34,933 nt of DNA from an uncultured bacterium (GTDB lineage Bacteria; Verrucomicrobiota; Kiritimatiellia; RFP12; UBA1067): the NCBI GenBank assembly GCA_902779865.1, contig CACZDG010000021.1, forward strand, positions 1 through 34,933. Reading direction: 5' to 3'. Under the pieces are notes generated by a model, which was not told the origin of the DNA, did not search any database, and saw only the letters and a list, made by a program, of their open reading frames with translations. The position numbers and the translations under genes were made by a program. Shown piece by piece: positions 7,301-16,485 of this stretch; position 1 is the stretch's first letter; every line of letters begins with the position of its first letter.

Positions 7301-9022
7301 TTACTGTTTGTTTCTCAGGTCTTCATCGAGCTTCGCGATGAATTCCTCAAGCTTCATTGCGCCAAGGTCGCCTTCTCCGCGCTTGCGCACTGATACGACA
7401 CCGGCTGCCTCGTCGCGGCCGCCTGCTACAAGCAGGTACGGTACCTTCTCGACCGTACCCGCGCGGATCTTCGCGCCGAGCTTGTCGGCGGAGGCGTCGA
7501 TTCCCACGCGGCAGCCCTTCGCCGCGAGCGCGTCGCGGATGGACTCCGCATACGGAATCTGCTTGTCAGTTATTGGCAGCACGCGCACCTGCTCGGGCGC
7601 AAGCCAAAGCGGGAATGCGCCCGCGTAGTGCTCGATCAGGATGCCGATGAAACGTTCAAGCGAACCGAGCACCGCGCGGTGGAGCATCACGGGATGGTGC
7701 TTCTGGCTGTCGGGGCCGATGTACTCGGCGTTCAGACGCTCCGCGCTCGGCAGCTGGTAGTCGAGCTGGATCGTGCCGCACTGCCACGGACGCCCCAGCG
7801 CGTCGATGAGCGTGAACTCCAGCTTCGGGCCGTAGAACGCGCCCTCGCCGGGCTGGATTTCGTAGTCCATGCCGGACGCCTTGCACGCGGCAGCGAGTGC
7901 GCTTTCGGCGTGCTGCCACGTGGCCTCGTCGCCGACGTGGTCTTCGGGCATAGTGGAGAGCTTCACGAGCAGGTTCTTGTCGAAGCCGAAGTCCTTGTAA
8001 ACGTCCTTCAGCAGACGGCAGAACTTCGCGACCTCCTCCTCGATCTGCTCCTCGGTGCAGATGATGTGCGCATCGTCCTGAACGAACCCGCGCACACGCA
8101 TGATGCCGTGCAACGTTCCGCTAGGCTCGTTGCGCGCGCAGTGTCCGAACTCGGCGAGGCGCAGCGGCAGATCCTTATAGGAGCGCATGCGGCTCTTGAA
8201 GATTTCAAGCGCACCGGGACAGTTCATCGGCTTCACCGCGAAGACGCGCTTCTCGCTCTCCGTTACGAACATGTTCGCCTTGTAGTGGTCCCAGTGTCCG
8301 CTACGCTCCCACAGGCTGCGCGGCATAATGGCCGGCGTGTTGACTTCCTGATAGCCGTCCTTAACGAGCTTCTCGCGCATGTAGTCCTGAAGCGCCACGT
8401 AAATCGCCCAGCCCTTCGGGTGCCAGAATATCTGGCCTGGGTCCTCGGGGTCGAGGTGGAAGAGATCGAGCTCCACGCCAAGACGGCGGTGGTCGCGCTT
8501 CTTCGCCTCCTCAAGGCGCGCAATGTACGCATCGAGATCAGCCTGGTCCTTGCCGACGATTCCGTAGATGCGCTGGAGCATCTTGTTGTTCTCGTCGCCG
8601 CGGTAGTAGCTACCCGCCACCTTCATCAGCTTGACGGCGCCGATCTGCGCGGAGTGTTCCACGTGCGGTCCACGGCACATCTCAAAATAGTCGCCCACAG
8701 TGTAGGTGCTAATTGTCTCGCCTTCGGGGATGTCCGCGAGGCGCTCGATTTTGTACTTCTGCCCGGCAAGACGCGCAGCCACGTCGGCGCGCGACATCTC
8801 GGAGCGCACGAACGGCTCGTCGAGCGCAATCAGGCGCGCGATTTCCTTCTCAATCGCCGGGAAGTCCTCTGGCGCGATGCGATGCTCAAGGTCGAAATCG
8901 TAGTAGAATCCGTCGTCCGTCGCGGGGCCGATATCCGTCTGCGTTCCAGGGAAAAGATTGCAGACCGCCCTCGCGGTCAGGTGCGCGGCAGAATGCCGCC
9001 GCATTTCTTCAGTTATGTCCAT
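7301..9022 (-). CDS. thrS: Threonyl-tRNA synthetase lacking the TGS domain
   Basis: 573 aa from MDITEEM. The enzyme charges tRNA-Thr. It starts directly with the editing domain: HSAAH (H10, H14) is the HxxxH motif, followed by [13 protein letters not shown] and CRGPHVEHS. The class II core shows [20 protein letters not shown] (motif 2) and [18 protein letters not shown] (motif 3), and the anticodon domain starts near [11 protein letters not shown]. The usual N-terminal TGS domain of about 60 residues is missing; the upstream in-frame codons (to 9103) do not resemble it. The start at 9022 gives the natural domain edge. The gene precedes infC by 37 nt, the familiar thrS-infC order. Confidence 0.95.
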   Translation of the reverse strand: MDITEEMRRHSAAHLTARAVCNLFPGTQTDIGPATDDGFYYDFDLEHRIAPEDFPAIEKEIARLIALDEPFVRSEMSRADVAARLAGQKYKIERLADIPEGETISTYTVGDYFEMCRGPHVEHSAQIGAVKLMKVAGSYYRGDENNKMLQRIYGIVGKDQADLDAYIARLEEAKKRDHRRLGVELDLFHLDPEDPGQIFWHPKGWAIYVALQDYMREKLVKDGYQEVNTPAIMPRSLWERSGHWDHYKANMFVTESEKRVFAVKPMNCPGALEIFKSRMRSYKDLPLRLAEFGHCARNEPSGTLHGIMRVRGFVQDDAHIICTEEQIEEEVAKFCRLLKDVYKDFGFDKNLLVKLSTMPEDHVGDEATWQHAESALAAACKASGMDYEIQPGEGAFYGPKLEFTLIDALGRPWQCGTIQLDYQLPSAERLNAEYIGPDSQKHHPVMLHRAVLGSLERFIGILIEHYAGAFPLWLAPEQVRVLPITDKQIPYAESIRDALAAKGCRVGIDASADKLGAKIRAGTVEKVPYLLVAGGRDEAAGVVSVRKRGEGDLGAMKLEEFIAKLDEDLRNKQ

Positions 9023-9161
9023 TTCTTCTATTTTGCTCCTTGCAATCCGCTTATGATAGCGCATTTTTTCGGTTAATACAAGCAGAATGTGGATAAAAAA
9101 CAAAAAAACTGCACAGACCCTATCCTTATGGCTTGCGATAAAGTCGGTGATCTAACGACGG

Positions 9162-10877
9162 TCAGTTTTCAAAGCGATGATGGCCGACGGGTACATCGTG
9201 TATCTTGCCCTTCCACTCAACACGCGCTGGCGCGGGGACGTCCAGCGTGAGGACACCACCCTCAATACTTACTTTGACAGGCCCCTTGGCCGTCGGCACC
9301 GTGCCATCTACGCGCTTGAGCGAGCCTGGCTGCGGACGCACTCTGATCTTCTCGAATCCAGGCTCCATCGGCGTGACGCCAAGTACAAAGCGCGAGATGA
9401 CGTTGATCGGTGCCGTGCCCCATGCATGGCACAGGTCGAGGTTTGGCTTGTACTTCACCGCCCACGCCTCCATGGTGGTGGTCGAGCCATACTCCATCAT
9501 CCCAAGCCAGCTGCGGTCTCCGGACGACGTCATCAGAGCGATGGCGGCGTCCGCCTCGCCCGACCTGAAAAGTCCCTCAAGCAGATACTGGGCGAAATAG
9601 ACGCTGCACGCCATTCCCTTTGAAATGCAGTACTTGGCAACGCGCTTCTCATCCCCCCTATGCACAAGCCCAAACGCGAGAGCAGCCGCGTTCGCGTGCA
9701 GCGAGGCGTGGTCCGTGCCTATGCCGTCGCGGTAAACTCCGCGCTTCGAGTCGAAGAATGCGTCGTTGAACGCCTTGCGCACGTCGCGTGCGCGATGTCC
9801 GTAGAACCCAGCGTCATCTGGTTTGTGAAGCGCCAACGCGAACTCAGAGATTTGCAGGAGGTTCCGGTAGTAGAATGCGTTGACGACGGAGTTCACCTCC
9901 GTGAAGACGAATCCGTCTCGCTCGCCTACCGGCCAATCAACGATGTCAGCCGCACCATTCGCGCGCACGGCCTTGCCACGCGGACGCTCCCCGCCTGTCA
10001 CGAGAAGGCCATCGGACGCACGGCGATACTTCTCCAACAACTTGATGTTACGCAGAGGGTCGTAGAACTCGGCAAGGGCGTCCGTCTTGCCGGACCACAT
10101 CCAATCAGCCCACGCCATGAAGATCGAGTGCTGCTTCCACTCCGTCGGCCACGTGGGATGCTTCATAAGGTAGGCGTGGCTCGCACGGGCTAGGGAATAG
10201 TCGGAATGTACCGAGTAATCGCTCAGCTGGTTGATGTAGGCGTCGGCCTCATAGGGAATGCGTTCGCGGTCGCCATCAACGTAGAGCCCCGCGAAGGACG
10301 ACACGATAATCGTATGCTTGCAGAGGTCGTAGATGCGGTTGAGGCGCTCGTCGCTGCATGAGAACGAGGATTCGGACGCGTCGATCGGGTAGTTGACGGC
10401 GACCATGCGGATCGTTTCTTTAGTGACTACGAACGGCGCATGGAACACCTCGGCATAGCGAAACGGCATAATCACGCCGTGCTCCGGCGCAATCAGGATC
10501 GCGCTGCCCTCGCGTCCGCCATTCGTGTTGCGCCTGTCAGCGACGAGTGGTACGCGCACCACGCCGTCCGCCTCAATCCTGCCCCTCACCTTGGCTGCAC
10601 GGATCGTCGCCCCCGGCTTCATGTTCACGCTACCATCCGGCTTTACGAGCTCGCCGAGGCGCACCTCGTACTCGCCCCGTGCTCTGGGCGGCGGCAAGAA
10701 CTCCAGAAAGCCGAACGCCATCTTCCCGAAATCGACAAGCGTGCGCCCCTCTATGGGATGCGTCACCGCAACGGGAGCAACGTGCCGCTGGACGGTCTTC
10801 AGTGGAATGGAATCAATGCCCGACGCCAGACAACAGACCGACGCGAGCGACATAACAACGCAGACATTCTTTCGCAT
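9162..10877 (-). CDS. Secreted six-hairpin glycosidase, alpha-L-rhamnosidase (GH78) type
   Basis: 571 aa from the ATG at 10877. A signal peptide is followed by a beta-sandwich region (FGKMAFGFLEFLPPPRARGE). The alpha/alpha six-hairpin domain contains FAGLYVDGDRERIPYEADAY, the position of the DGxRxR-type acidic motif in rhamnosidases. The C-terminal beta domain reads LGVTPMEPGFEKIRVRPQPG. Expected role: removal of terminal rhamnose or related sugars from plant or microbial glycans outside the cytoplasm. Exact substrate cannot be read from sequence. TACAAT ends 6 bp before the ATG and no Shine-Dalgarno is present. It stands alone, with divergent tilS upstream. Confidence 0.85.
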   Translation of the reverse strand: MRKNVCVVMSLASVCCLASGIDSIPLKTVQRHVAPVAVTHPIEGRTLVDFGKMAFGFLEFLPPPRARGEYEVRLGELVKPDGSVNMKPGATIRAAKVRGRIEADGVVRVPLVADRRNTNGGREGSAILIAPEHGVIMPFRYAEVFHAPFVVTKETIRMVAVNYPIDASESSFSCSDERLNRIYDLCKHTIIVSSFAGLYVDGDRERIPYEADAYINQLSDYSVHSDYSLARASHAYLMKHPTWPTEWKQHSIFMAWADWMWSGKTDALAEFYDPLRNIKLLEKYRRASDGLLVTGGERPRGKAVRANGAADIVDWPVGERDGFVFTEVNSVVNAFYYRNLLQISEFALALHKPDDAGFYGHRARDVRKAFNDAFFDSKRGVYRDGIGTDHASLHANAAALAFGLVHRGDEKRVAKYCISKGMACSVYFAQYLLEGLFRSGEADAAIALMTSSGDRSWLGMMEYGSTTTMEAWAVKYKPNLDLCHAWGTAPINVISRFVLGVTPMEPGFEKIRVRPQPGSLKRVDGTVPTAKGPVKVSIEGGVLTLDVPAPARVEWKGKIHDVPVGHHRFEN

Positions 10878-10889
10878 GGGTGAATTGTA
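10878..10889 (-). promoter_or_regulatory. Candidate leaderless -10 box for the GH78 gene
   Basis: TACAAT (minus strand, 10889-10884) is followed by 6 nt (TCACCC) and the ATG at 10877. A second TACAAT lies 10 bp further upstream. Confidence 0.45.
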
Positions 10890-10983
10890 CCATATTGTAC
10901 CCACCCACGCAACAGTAAACAAATTATCTCACGGGATTCGACACGGCTGTTCGCTTTTGCTTTCACCGCAACAACGGAAATGA

Positions 10984-10995
10984 TATAATGTGCGC
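10984..10995 (+). promoter_or_regulatory. Candidate leaderless -10 box for tilS
   Basis: TATAAT at 10984-10989 is followed by 6 nt (GTGCGC) and the ATG at 10996. TTTCAC at 10961-10966, 17 bp upstream, is a weak -35 candidate. Confidence 0.5.
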
Positions 10996-12075
10996 ATGGC
11001 AATAAGTCAAAATATTCAGGCGAAATGGAAAATCGGACTTGCAGTGTCCGGCGGGGCCGACTCCACCGCGCTCCTCGTGGCGCTTGCTGAACTCCGCGCC
11101 GCGCTTGGCTTCGAGGCCGTGGTGCTGCACGTGGACCACGGCCTGCGCCCCGATTCGCTTGACGACGCCCGCTTCGTCGAATCAATTGCGGCGCGGTTCG
11201 GAATGCCATGTAGAATCCTCCGCGCCCGCATACGGAAACGCCCACGCGAATCCATTGAAATGGCCGCACGTCGCACGCGCCTCGCCTTCTTTGCGCGAAT
11301 GACGCGTGAGCTGCACCTAGACGCCATCGCAACAGGGCACCACGCGGACGACGTAGCCGAAACCTTCATCATGCGCATGGCGCGCGGCGCAGGGCCGGAG
11401 GGACTCGCCGGGCTAAAACCCATATCACACGTGGACGGAATAACTTTCATACGTCCCCTTCTCGACCTGCGCGACTCCGACTTGCGCGAATTCCTCCGCC
11501 GACGCGGTATCGCATGGCACGAGGATTCCACAAATGCCGATACTTCCATTCTGCGCAACAAAGTGCGCCACGTCATCCTTCCCTTCCTGCGCGATAATCT
11601 CGATACCCACATCACCGAGCACCTTTGCAAAAGCGCCGCCATCTTGCGCGGCGAACTCGTTGGCCACGTTCGCCCTGGGACAACGGACGCCTCGCCCGCT
11701 GCAACACGCATACCCAACTACTGCCTCACCATCGCTCCAGCCACCGGCTACGAGCCACGTCCAGAAGCCATCGGCACGCTCCCCGCCACATGCGAAATGA
11801 GCCGCGCCGCACTTGCGGGGCGTACGCTCGAGGTACGCCCGTGGCACCCAGGCGACCGCATCGCTCCAACGGGCCTCAACGGACACAACCGCAAGTTGCA
11901 AGACGTTTTCGTAACGGCAAAGGTCCCACCATCAGTGCGTACCTCGCTTCCACTAGTATGCGATGCATCAACAGGAGAGGTCTTGTGGGTGCCTGGCTAC
12001 CGCATCGCACAGTCTATCGCCGTTGAATCGCGATCCGCCCCCAGCTGGCGTTTCACGTTTACCGTAAAAAAATAG
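10996..12075 (+). CDS. tilS: tRNA(Ile)-lysidine synthase
   Basis: 359 aa from the ATG. TilS converts C34 of the CAT-anticodon tRNA-Ile to lysidine so that it reads AUA. The N-terminal PP-loop is SGGADS (residues 18-23). It is followed by VVLHVDHGLRPDS, the TGHHADDVAETFIMRMARGA segment and ILRNKVRHVILPFL, all typical of the catalytic domain. The C-terminal domain is short but recognisable (LEVRPWHPGDRIAPTGLNG, KLQDVFVTAKVP). A GTG two codons earlier (10990) is possible, but it overlaps the likely promoter spacer. tilS converges on the EamA gene with 17 bp between them, and no terminator hairpin is visible there. Confidence 0.93.
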   Translation: MAISQNIQAKWKIGLAVSGGADSTALLVALAELRAALGFEAVVLHVDHGLRPDSLDDARFVESIAARFGMPCRILRARIRKRPRESIEMAARRTRLAFFARMTRELHLDAIATGHHADDVAETFIMRMARGAGPEGLAGLKPISHVDGITFIRPLLDLRDSDLREFLRRRGIAWHEDSTNADTSILRNKVRHVILPFLRDNLDTHITEHLCKSAAILRGELVGHVRPGTTDASPAATRIPNYCLTIAPATGYEPRPEAIGTLPATCEMSRAALAGRTLEVRPWHPGDRIAPTGLNGHNRKLQDVFVTAKVPPSVRTSLPLVCDASTGEVLWVPGYRIAQSIAVESRSAPSWRFTFTVKK

Positions 12076-12092
12076 CATTGCCCGCCACCGTT

Positions 12093-12905
12093 TCATTCAT
12101 GGCGTTTTACACGGTGCATTATTACCCCCATCGCCACGATGATGGCTATGCCTAGCCAACTGAAGGCATCGGGGACCTGCCCGAACACAAGAAAGCCAAA
12201 CATGGCGGCGAACGCGACGTTCGAGTAGTCGTAAACCGCAAGCTCGCGCGGACGCGCCAGTCTGTACGCCGCAGTAATGCCAAACTGCCCCACAGTGGCC
12301 GCAACGCCAGCCCCCAGCAGAATCAGCAACTGCGCGGACGTCATCGGCTGGTAGTTGAACAACATGAAAGGCAGAGAGGCGAAGGTGGAGAACGCCGAGA
12401 AGAAAAGCACTATGAAGCTTGGCTCCACCTTGAGTATGCCGAGCCTCCGCACACACGTGTAGGCGAGTCCGGCGGAGACCCCGCCGACGAATCCCGCAAA
12501 CGCAGCGACGGCCTCGCCCGCAAGCGCGAATCCAGGCTTCACCACGAACATCGCGCCGACGAATGCCCCAACCACCGCCATGCCCTGCCACGCCGTGACG
12601 CGTTCGCCAAGCAGCGCCCAGCTCGCGAGCACGGCCGCGAACGGCGAAAGCTTGTTCAACATGCAGGCGTCGCCGAGCGGTATGTGGCTGAGCGCGTAGA
12701 AGTTGCCGAAGATGCCAATCGTGCCGAAAATGGAACGCCACACGAGCGGCCCCCACCCCCCTTTGCACTTTACACTTTCCCCTTTGCACTTTCGGCAGAA
12801 AAGCGCTCCGGCCACGAACACTGCGACGAGATTTCGGAAGAAACTCTTCTGGAAAGGCGACACCGCCCCGCCGAAATCGTCGGCGAGGCGGACGAACATC
12901 CCCAT
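12093..12905 (-). CDS. EamA/DMT-family membrane transporter, start uncertain
   Basis: 270 aa from the ATG at 12905, with hydrophobic helices throughout (for example NLVAVFVAGALF, LGIAIIVAMGVIM) and two EamA halves. Substrate unknown; such proteins export metabolites or amino acids. With the ATG start the first helix is cut short. The 20 codons upstream, in the same frame, read GILCLLASALAFAT, which completes it. That stretch has no ATG, GTG or TTG; an ACG at 12965, just after the tpiA stop, sits where a start is expected. A 14-nt direct repeat with 21-nt period (12758-12792) lies in frame and encodes an unusual FCRKCKGESVKCKGG loop. Confidence 0.75.
   Translation of the reverse strand: MGMFVRLADDFGGAVSPFQKSFFRNLVAVFVAGALFCRKCKGESVKCKGGWGPLVWRSIFGTIGIFGNFYALSHIPLGDACMLNKLSPFAAVLASWALLGERVTAWQGMAVVGAFVGAMFVVKPGFALAGEAVAAFAGFVGGVSAGLAYTCVRRLGILKVEPSFIVLFFSAFSTFASLPFMLFNYQPMTSAQLLILLGAGVAATVGQFGITAAYRLARPRELAVYDYSNVAFAAMFGFLVFGQVPDAFSWLGIAIIVAMGVIMHRVKRHE
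12758..12792. repeat. 14-nt direct repeat, 21-nt period, in frame in the EamA gene
   Basis: CCCCTTTGCACTTT occurs at 12758-12771 and again at 12779-12792, 21 nt apart, with a related TACACTTTC between. The period equals seven codons, so the frame is kept. It encodes a Lys/Cys/Gly-rich segment (residues about 38-49) not expected in this transporter family. Confidence 0.7.
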
Positions 12906-12971
12906 CGTAGCGAAGGCAAGCGCCGACGCCAGCAGACAGAGAATGCCTTTGGATTTGGCTGTCGTAGGCCC

Positions 12972-13736
12972 TTACTTCGCAGCAGCTGCGGCGGCGATGA
13001 TCGCCGCGAAGCTATCCGCCTTGAGCGCGGCACCGCCGATGAGACCGCCGTCGATGTCCTTCTGCGCAAGCAGCTCGGCCGCGTTGTTCGGCTTCATCGA
13101 GCCGCCGTACTGGATGCGCACCGCATCAGCGGCATCAACGCCCACGAGTTCGCCAAGCGTCTTGCGGATGAGGGCATGTACTTCCTGCGCCTGCTCCGGC
13201 GTGGCCGTACGGCCGGTGCCGATCGCCCACACGGGCTCGTACGCGATCACGAGGTTCGCGGCGTCAGCGGCAGAAAGGCCCTTGAGCCCCTCCTTCATCT
13301 GGCGCACGATCACTTCCTCGACCTTGCCAGCGTCACGCTCGGCGAGCGTCTCGCCAACGCACACTATCGCCGTGAGGCCTGCCTTGATGACTGCGGTCGC
13401 GCGTTTGTTGACTGTCTCGTCCGTCTCCGCGAAGTACTGACGGCGCTCGGAGTGGCCGATGATGACGTACTTCACGCCCGCGTCAACGAGCATTCCCGTG
13501 GAGATTTCGCCCGTGTAGGCTCCCGACGGTTCCCAGTGGGCGTTCTCGGCGCCCGGCTGGACCGCAGTGCCCGCGCACGCGGCGACGGTGGCGGGAATGT
13601 CGATAGCCGGCGTGCAGCACACGATGTCCACGTTCGCGAAGTCCTTCGTCGCCTCGGCGATGCCCTTGACGAGGGCAGCCGTCTCGGACGGCGTGACGTT
13701 CATCTTCCAGTTGCCCGCAATGATTTTCTTGCGCAT
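12972..13736 (-). CDS. tpiA: Triosephosphate isomerase
   Basis: 254 aa, normal length. It interconverts dihydroxyacetone phosphate and glyceraldehyde 3-phosphate in glycolysis as a cytoplasmic dimer. Signatures: N-terminal AGNWKMN, catalytic His in VIIGHSERR, catalytic Glu in AYEPVWAIGTG, and the phosphate-binding YGGSMKPNNA. The start at 13736 is preceded by AAAGGAC and begins at the canonical MRKKIIAGNWK; the longer frame up to 13811 adds unrelated sequence. The C-terminus ends in an alanine run. It precedes the EamA gene in what looks like one operon. Confidence 0.97.
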   Translation of the reverse strand: MRKKIIAGNWKMNVTPSETAALVKGIAEATKDFANVDIVCCTPAIDIPATVAACAGTAVQPGAENAHWEPSGAYTGEISTGMLVDAGVKYVIIGHSERRQYFAETDETVNKRATAVIKAGLTAIVCVGETLAERDAGKVEEVIVRQMKEGLKGLSAADAANLVIAYEPVWAIGTGRTATPEQAQEVHALIRKTLGELVGVDAADAVRIQYGGSMKPNNAAELLAQKDIDGGLIGGAALKADSFAAIIAAAAAAK

Positions 13737-13868
13737 TTCTTTTTGTCCTTTCAATTGAATCCTTTGGGAAAAAACGGCGAATAGTTTATCATTTTCCGCC
13801 TCGGCATACAATTGGAATTTCCAGCAATCAGATTTTTGCCGTTTTACCTGATAACGAATGAGAATCGC

Positions 13869-14864
13869 TTATTCCCATTCAATCGTAGCCGGGGGCTTCG
13901 GCGTGATGTCCCACACCACGCGGTTGGCACCCTTGACCTTAGTGGCGATCTTCTCTGCCACCTTGGTGACGAACGCGAACGGCAGCGGGACGACGCCGGC
14001 CTTCACGAACTGGCTCGTGGAGATCGCGCGGATGGCGATAACGTAGCCAAACGTGCGTGCGCCGTTCTTCACGCCGACGCTCTTCACGTTCGTGTTGATC
14101 GCAAAGAACTGCTGGGCCTTCTTGTCGAGGCCGGCCTTGTGCATCTCGTCGCGGAAGATGAAGTCCGCCTGGCGCAGGATGTCGAGCTTCTCCTTCGTGA
14201 GTTCGCCAAGGCAGCGCACCGCGAGGCCCGGGCCCGGGAACGGCTGGCGCTGGACCATAAAGTCTGGAATGCCCAGAGCCGTGCCCACTTTGCGCACTTC
14301 GTCCTTGTAGAGGTACTTGACTGGCTCCACGAGACCCTCAAAACCGATGTCCTTGGGCAGACCACCCACGTTGTGGTGCGCCTTCACGGCCTTGTGTCCA
14401 CCAACGCCGGACTCGATGATGTCGGGGTAGATCGTACCCTGGCCGAGGAACTCGATGCGACCGAGCTTCTTCGCCTCCTCCTCGAACACGCGGATGAACT
14501 CGCCGCCGATGCACTTGCGCTTCAGTTCCGGGTCGGTGATGCCCTTCGCCTTGTCGAGGAAGCGCTTCTCGGCGTCGATCTGGATGAGGTTGATGCCGAA
14601 CTTGCCCTTGAAGACCTTCTTGACCTCCTTCGCCTCGTTGAGGCGCATGCAGCCGTGATCCACGAACACGCACGTGAGGTTCTTGCCGATGGCCTTGTGG
14701 AGCAGCACCGCGCACACGGAGCTGTCAACGCCGCCGGACATCGCCAACAGCACCTTCTTGTCGCCCACCTGGGCGCGTATGGCCTCAATCTCGGCCTTGA
14801 TGTAGGCCTTGACGTTCAGCTTCTTGCCGACTTTCGCGGCGCGTTCCTTTTCTGCCTGGTTCAT
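13869..14864 (-). CDS. guaA: GMP synthase ATP-pyrophosphatase subunit without glutaminase domain
   Basis: 331 aa homologous to the C-terminal two-thirds of GuaA. It has the P-loop SGGVDS (43-48), FLGQGTIYPDIIESG, AHHNVGGLPKD, RQPFPGPGLAVRCLG and the C-terminal PPATIEWE, but nothing of the amidotransferase domain. The start has a good ribosome-binding site (AAAGGAAA), so it is not a 5' truncation by chance. Archaea often use such a separate subunit paired with a stand-alone glutaminase; no partner is in the window. It may use free ammonia or borrow a glutaminase. It differs considerably from the two-domain guaA 9 kb away, so this is not a recent duplication. Its role beside the complete enzyme is unknown. 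Confidence 0.93.
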   Translation of the reverse strand: MNQAEKERAAKVGKKLNVKAYIKAEIEAIRAQVGDKKVLLAMSGGVDSSVCAVLLHKAIGKNLTCVFVDHGCMRLNEAKEVKKVFKGKFGINLIQIDAEKRFLDKAKGITDPELKRKCIGGEFIRVFEEEAKKLGRIEFLGQGTIYPDIIESGVGGHKAVKAHHNVGGLPKDIGFEGLVEPVKYLYKDEVRKVGTALGIPDFMVQRQPFPGPGLAVRCLGELTKEKLDILRQADFIFRDEMHKAGLDKKAQQFFAINTNVKSVGVKNGARTFGYVIAIRAISTSQFVKAGVVPLPFAFVTKVAEKIATKVKGANRVVWDITPKPPATIEWE

Positions 14865-14901
14865 CTGTTTTTCCTTTTTGGATTTTTAGGTTTGGTTGAA
14901 A

Positions 14902-16485
14902 TCACCTGTCAAAGTTCATGGTCTTCATTTTCCTCTTGAGCGCCACGCCGTCTCGCACGCGACCGCATCCGATGTAAACCTCCGCGAGCCCCAGCACGTA
15001 TGCACGAGTGCGCCACCCCGTGATGTTCACCGCCTCTTCGGCGAGTTTCACGGCCCTCTCCGGGTCGTATGCCTTGTTCTTCTTCATGCACAGGAGTTTC
15101 GCGGCTCGCAGGCGTAGGTCTGGGTCTTCCGGCTTGCGCTTCATCAGCACGTCGAGCTGGCGGCAGGCGATGTCCTCGTGTCCGCTTGCGGCGCAGGTTT
15201 CAATCAGCTCGTAGCGATGGTCGTCCGTGAGCGGATCAAGCTCCAATGCGCGCGCAAACACCTTCGCTGCGAGTTCCGGATGTCCGCCCCGCTTCAGGCA
15301 TATCCCGTAGTTGTGTATGAGAGCTGCATCCTTGGGACATATCAGCACGAGGTTCTCGTAGCACTTGACGGCGTCTCCGACGTTGCCGATCCGCAGGAAC
15401 TGGCGTCCCTTTAGGTCAATTACGTCAACTAGCCCCCGCAGAATGGGATCGCGCGGACTCACCTTCGCCGCGACCGACCACCGTTCAATCGCGTTGGTCG
15501 AAATCCCCTTTCCGATGTCGTCAAACCCTACAAGGAACTCTCGCCGCGCCGCCTGTTTCGACATTATTGCGTTCGTAGTGCTTGCATACACGCAAGGTTC
15601 AGCCACACCGCGCATGAACCACGGCATAGGCGGAATGTAGTACGGCATAAGCGAGGCGGCGCGCACGGCGGCGATGCCACCGGAGACAGGATCTGCGAGC
15701 GAACGCTTCGCTTCCTGCCACGTCATCTCGGCACGGCCGGACGCCGTATCGCCCTGAAAGCCCGGCTCAATTTCCACGTCACGACCCACGTAGCACGAAA
15801 ACACCTCCGCAGGCGTGTAGATGCCCGTCGCCGCAAACGCCTCCGCCGCCTTCGCGTCCGCGAACAGGGCAAACACCTCGTCCGCCAGCACGTTGCCGTT
15901 CGCCGTCACAACGTAGTCCGTCGGCCCGATGCACCAGAGCATGTATTGTCCGAAGACGGAGCGGAAGTCGGCTAGTACGCTCTTCATGCGTCCACGCGTA
16001 AGTTGGCGCGCGTCAACGTGCAGCGCCGCCACGCCGCCCTTCGCGAGACGGTCGCGGAAACGCGAGAGCGCGTCCACGTCCGGAAAGTCAGTTCCCTTGA
16101 GCCAGTCCGGTTTCGGTGCTAGAAGCACGATGTCCACCGGCGCACCGTCAACTCCATCCAAAACCTTGATACCCGCCGTCTCGAACGGCTTGCGGTAGAA
16201 AACGGATTCGTCGCCCGCCACGAACGCGCTCTTCGCCGTCGGCATGAGGAACAACGCAATGCACGCGGGGAACTGCCGGATGTACCGAAAGCGGTAGCCG
16301 GTATCTACCGGACGCCCGTCCATCGTCGTCACGCCACCTTCCGGGAAATCCGCGTCGTCCCTGTGCGCCAACCCCTTCTCCTCCTTCTCCGCGCCGGACG
16401 GCACGGACTGCGTGCGGACGCACCACCACGCCATAAGGGCTACGGCCGCAACCACAAGAGCGAATATGCCGATTTTGCCCTTCAT
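14902..16485 (-). CDS. Membrane-anchored spermidine-synthase-like domain plus TPR protein
   Basis: 527 aa. An N-terminal hydrophobic anchor or signal (IGIFALVVAAVALMAWW, about residues 5-21) is followed by a Rossmann-like region (VDIVLLAPKPDWL, then LAKGGVAALHVDARQLTRGR and SVFGQYMLWCIGPTDYVV) that resembles the late half of spermidine-synthase-like membrane proteins. Acidic residues of an active aminopropyltransferase are not evident, so enzymatic activity is doubtful. The C-terminal third is made of TPRs (for example HNYGICLKRGGHPELAAKVF and RALELDP). The ATG overlaps the waaA stop by 4 nt (ATGA), so the two are translationally coupled; a role in envelope biogenesis is an inference from that. 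Confidence 0.6.
   Translation of the reverse strand: MKGKIGIFALVVAAVALMAWWCVRTQSVPSGAEKEEKGLAHRDDADFPEGGVTTMDGRPVDTGYRFRYIRQFPACIALFLMPTAKSAFVAGDESVFYRKPFETAGIKVLDGVDGAPVDIVLLAPKPDWLKGTDFPDVDALSRFRDRLAKGGVAALHVDARQLTRGRMKSVLADFRSVFGQYMLWCIGPTDYVVTANGNVLADEVFALFADAKAAEAFAATGIYTPAEVFSCYVGRDVEIEPGFQGDTASGRAEMTWQEAKRSLADPVSGGIAAVRAASLMPYYIPPMPWFMRGVAEPCVYASTTNAIMSKQAARREFLVGFDDIGKGISTNAIERWSVAAKVSPRDPILRGLVDVIDLKGRQFLRIGNVGDAVKCYENLVLICPKDAALIHNYGICLKRGGHPELAAKVFARALELDPLTDDHRYELIETCAASGHEDIACRQLDVLMKRKPEDPDLRLRAAKLLCMKKNKAYDPERAVKLAEEAVNITGWRTRAYVLGLAEVYIGCGRVRDGVALKRKMKTMNFDR

Noticed and set aside
7628-9076. Plus-strand open frame of 482 codons
   Set aside because: It mirrors thrS on the other strand in a GC-rich genome; no recognisable domain.
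13812-14939. Plus-strand open frame of 375 codons
   Set aside because: It is antisense to the glutaminase-less GMP synthetase, and its composition is typical of an antisense shadow.
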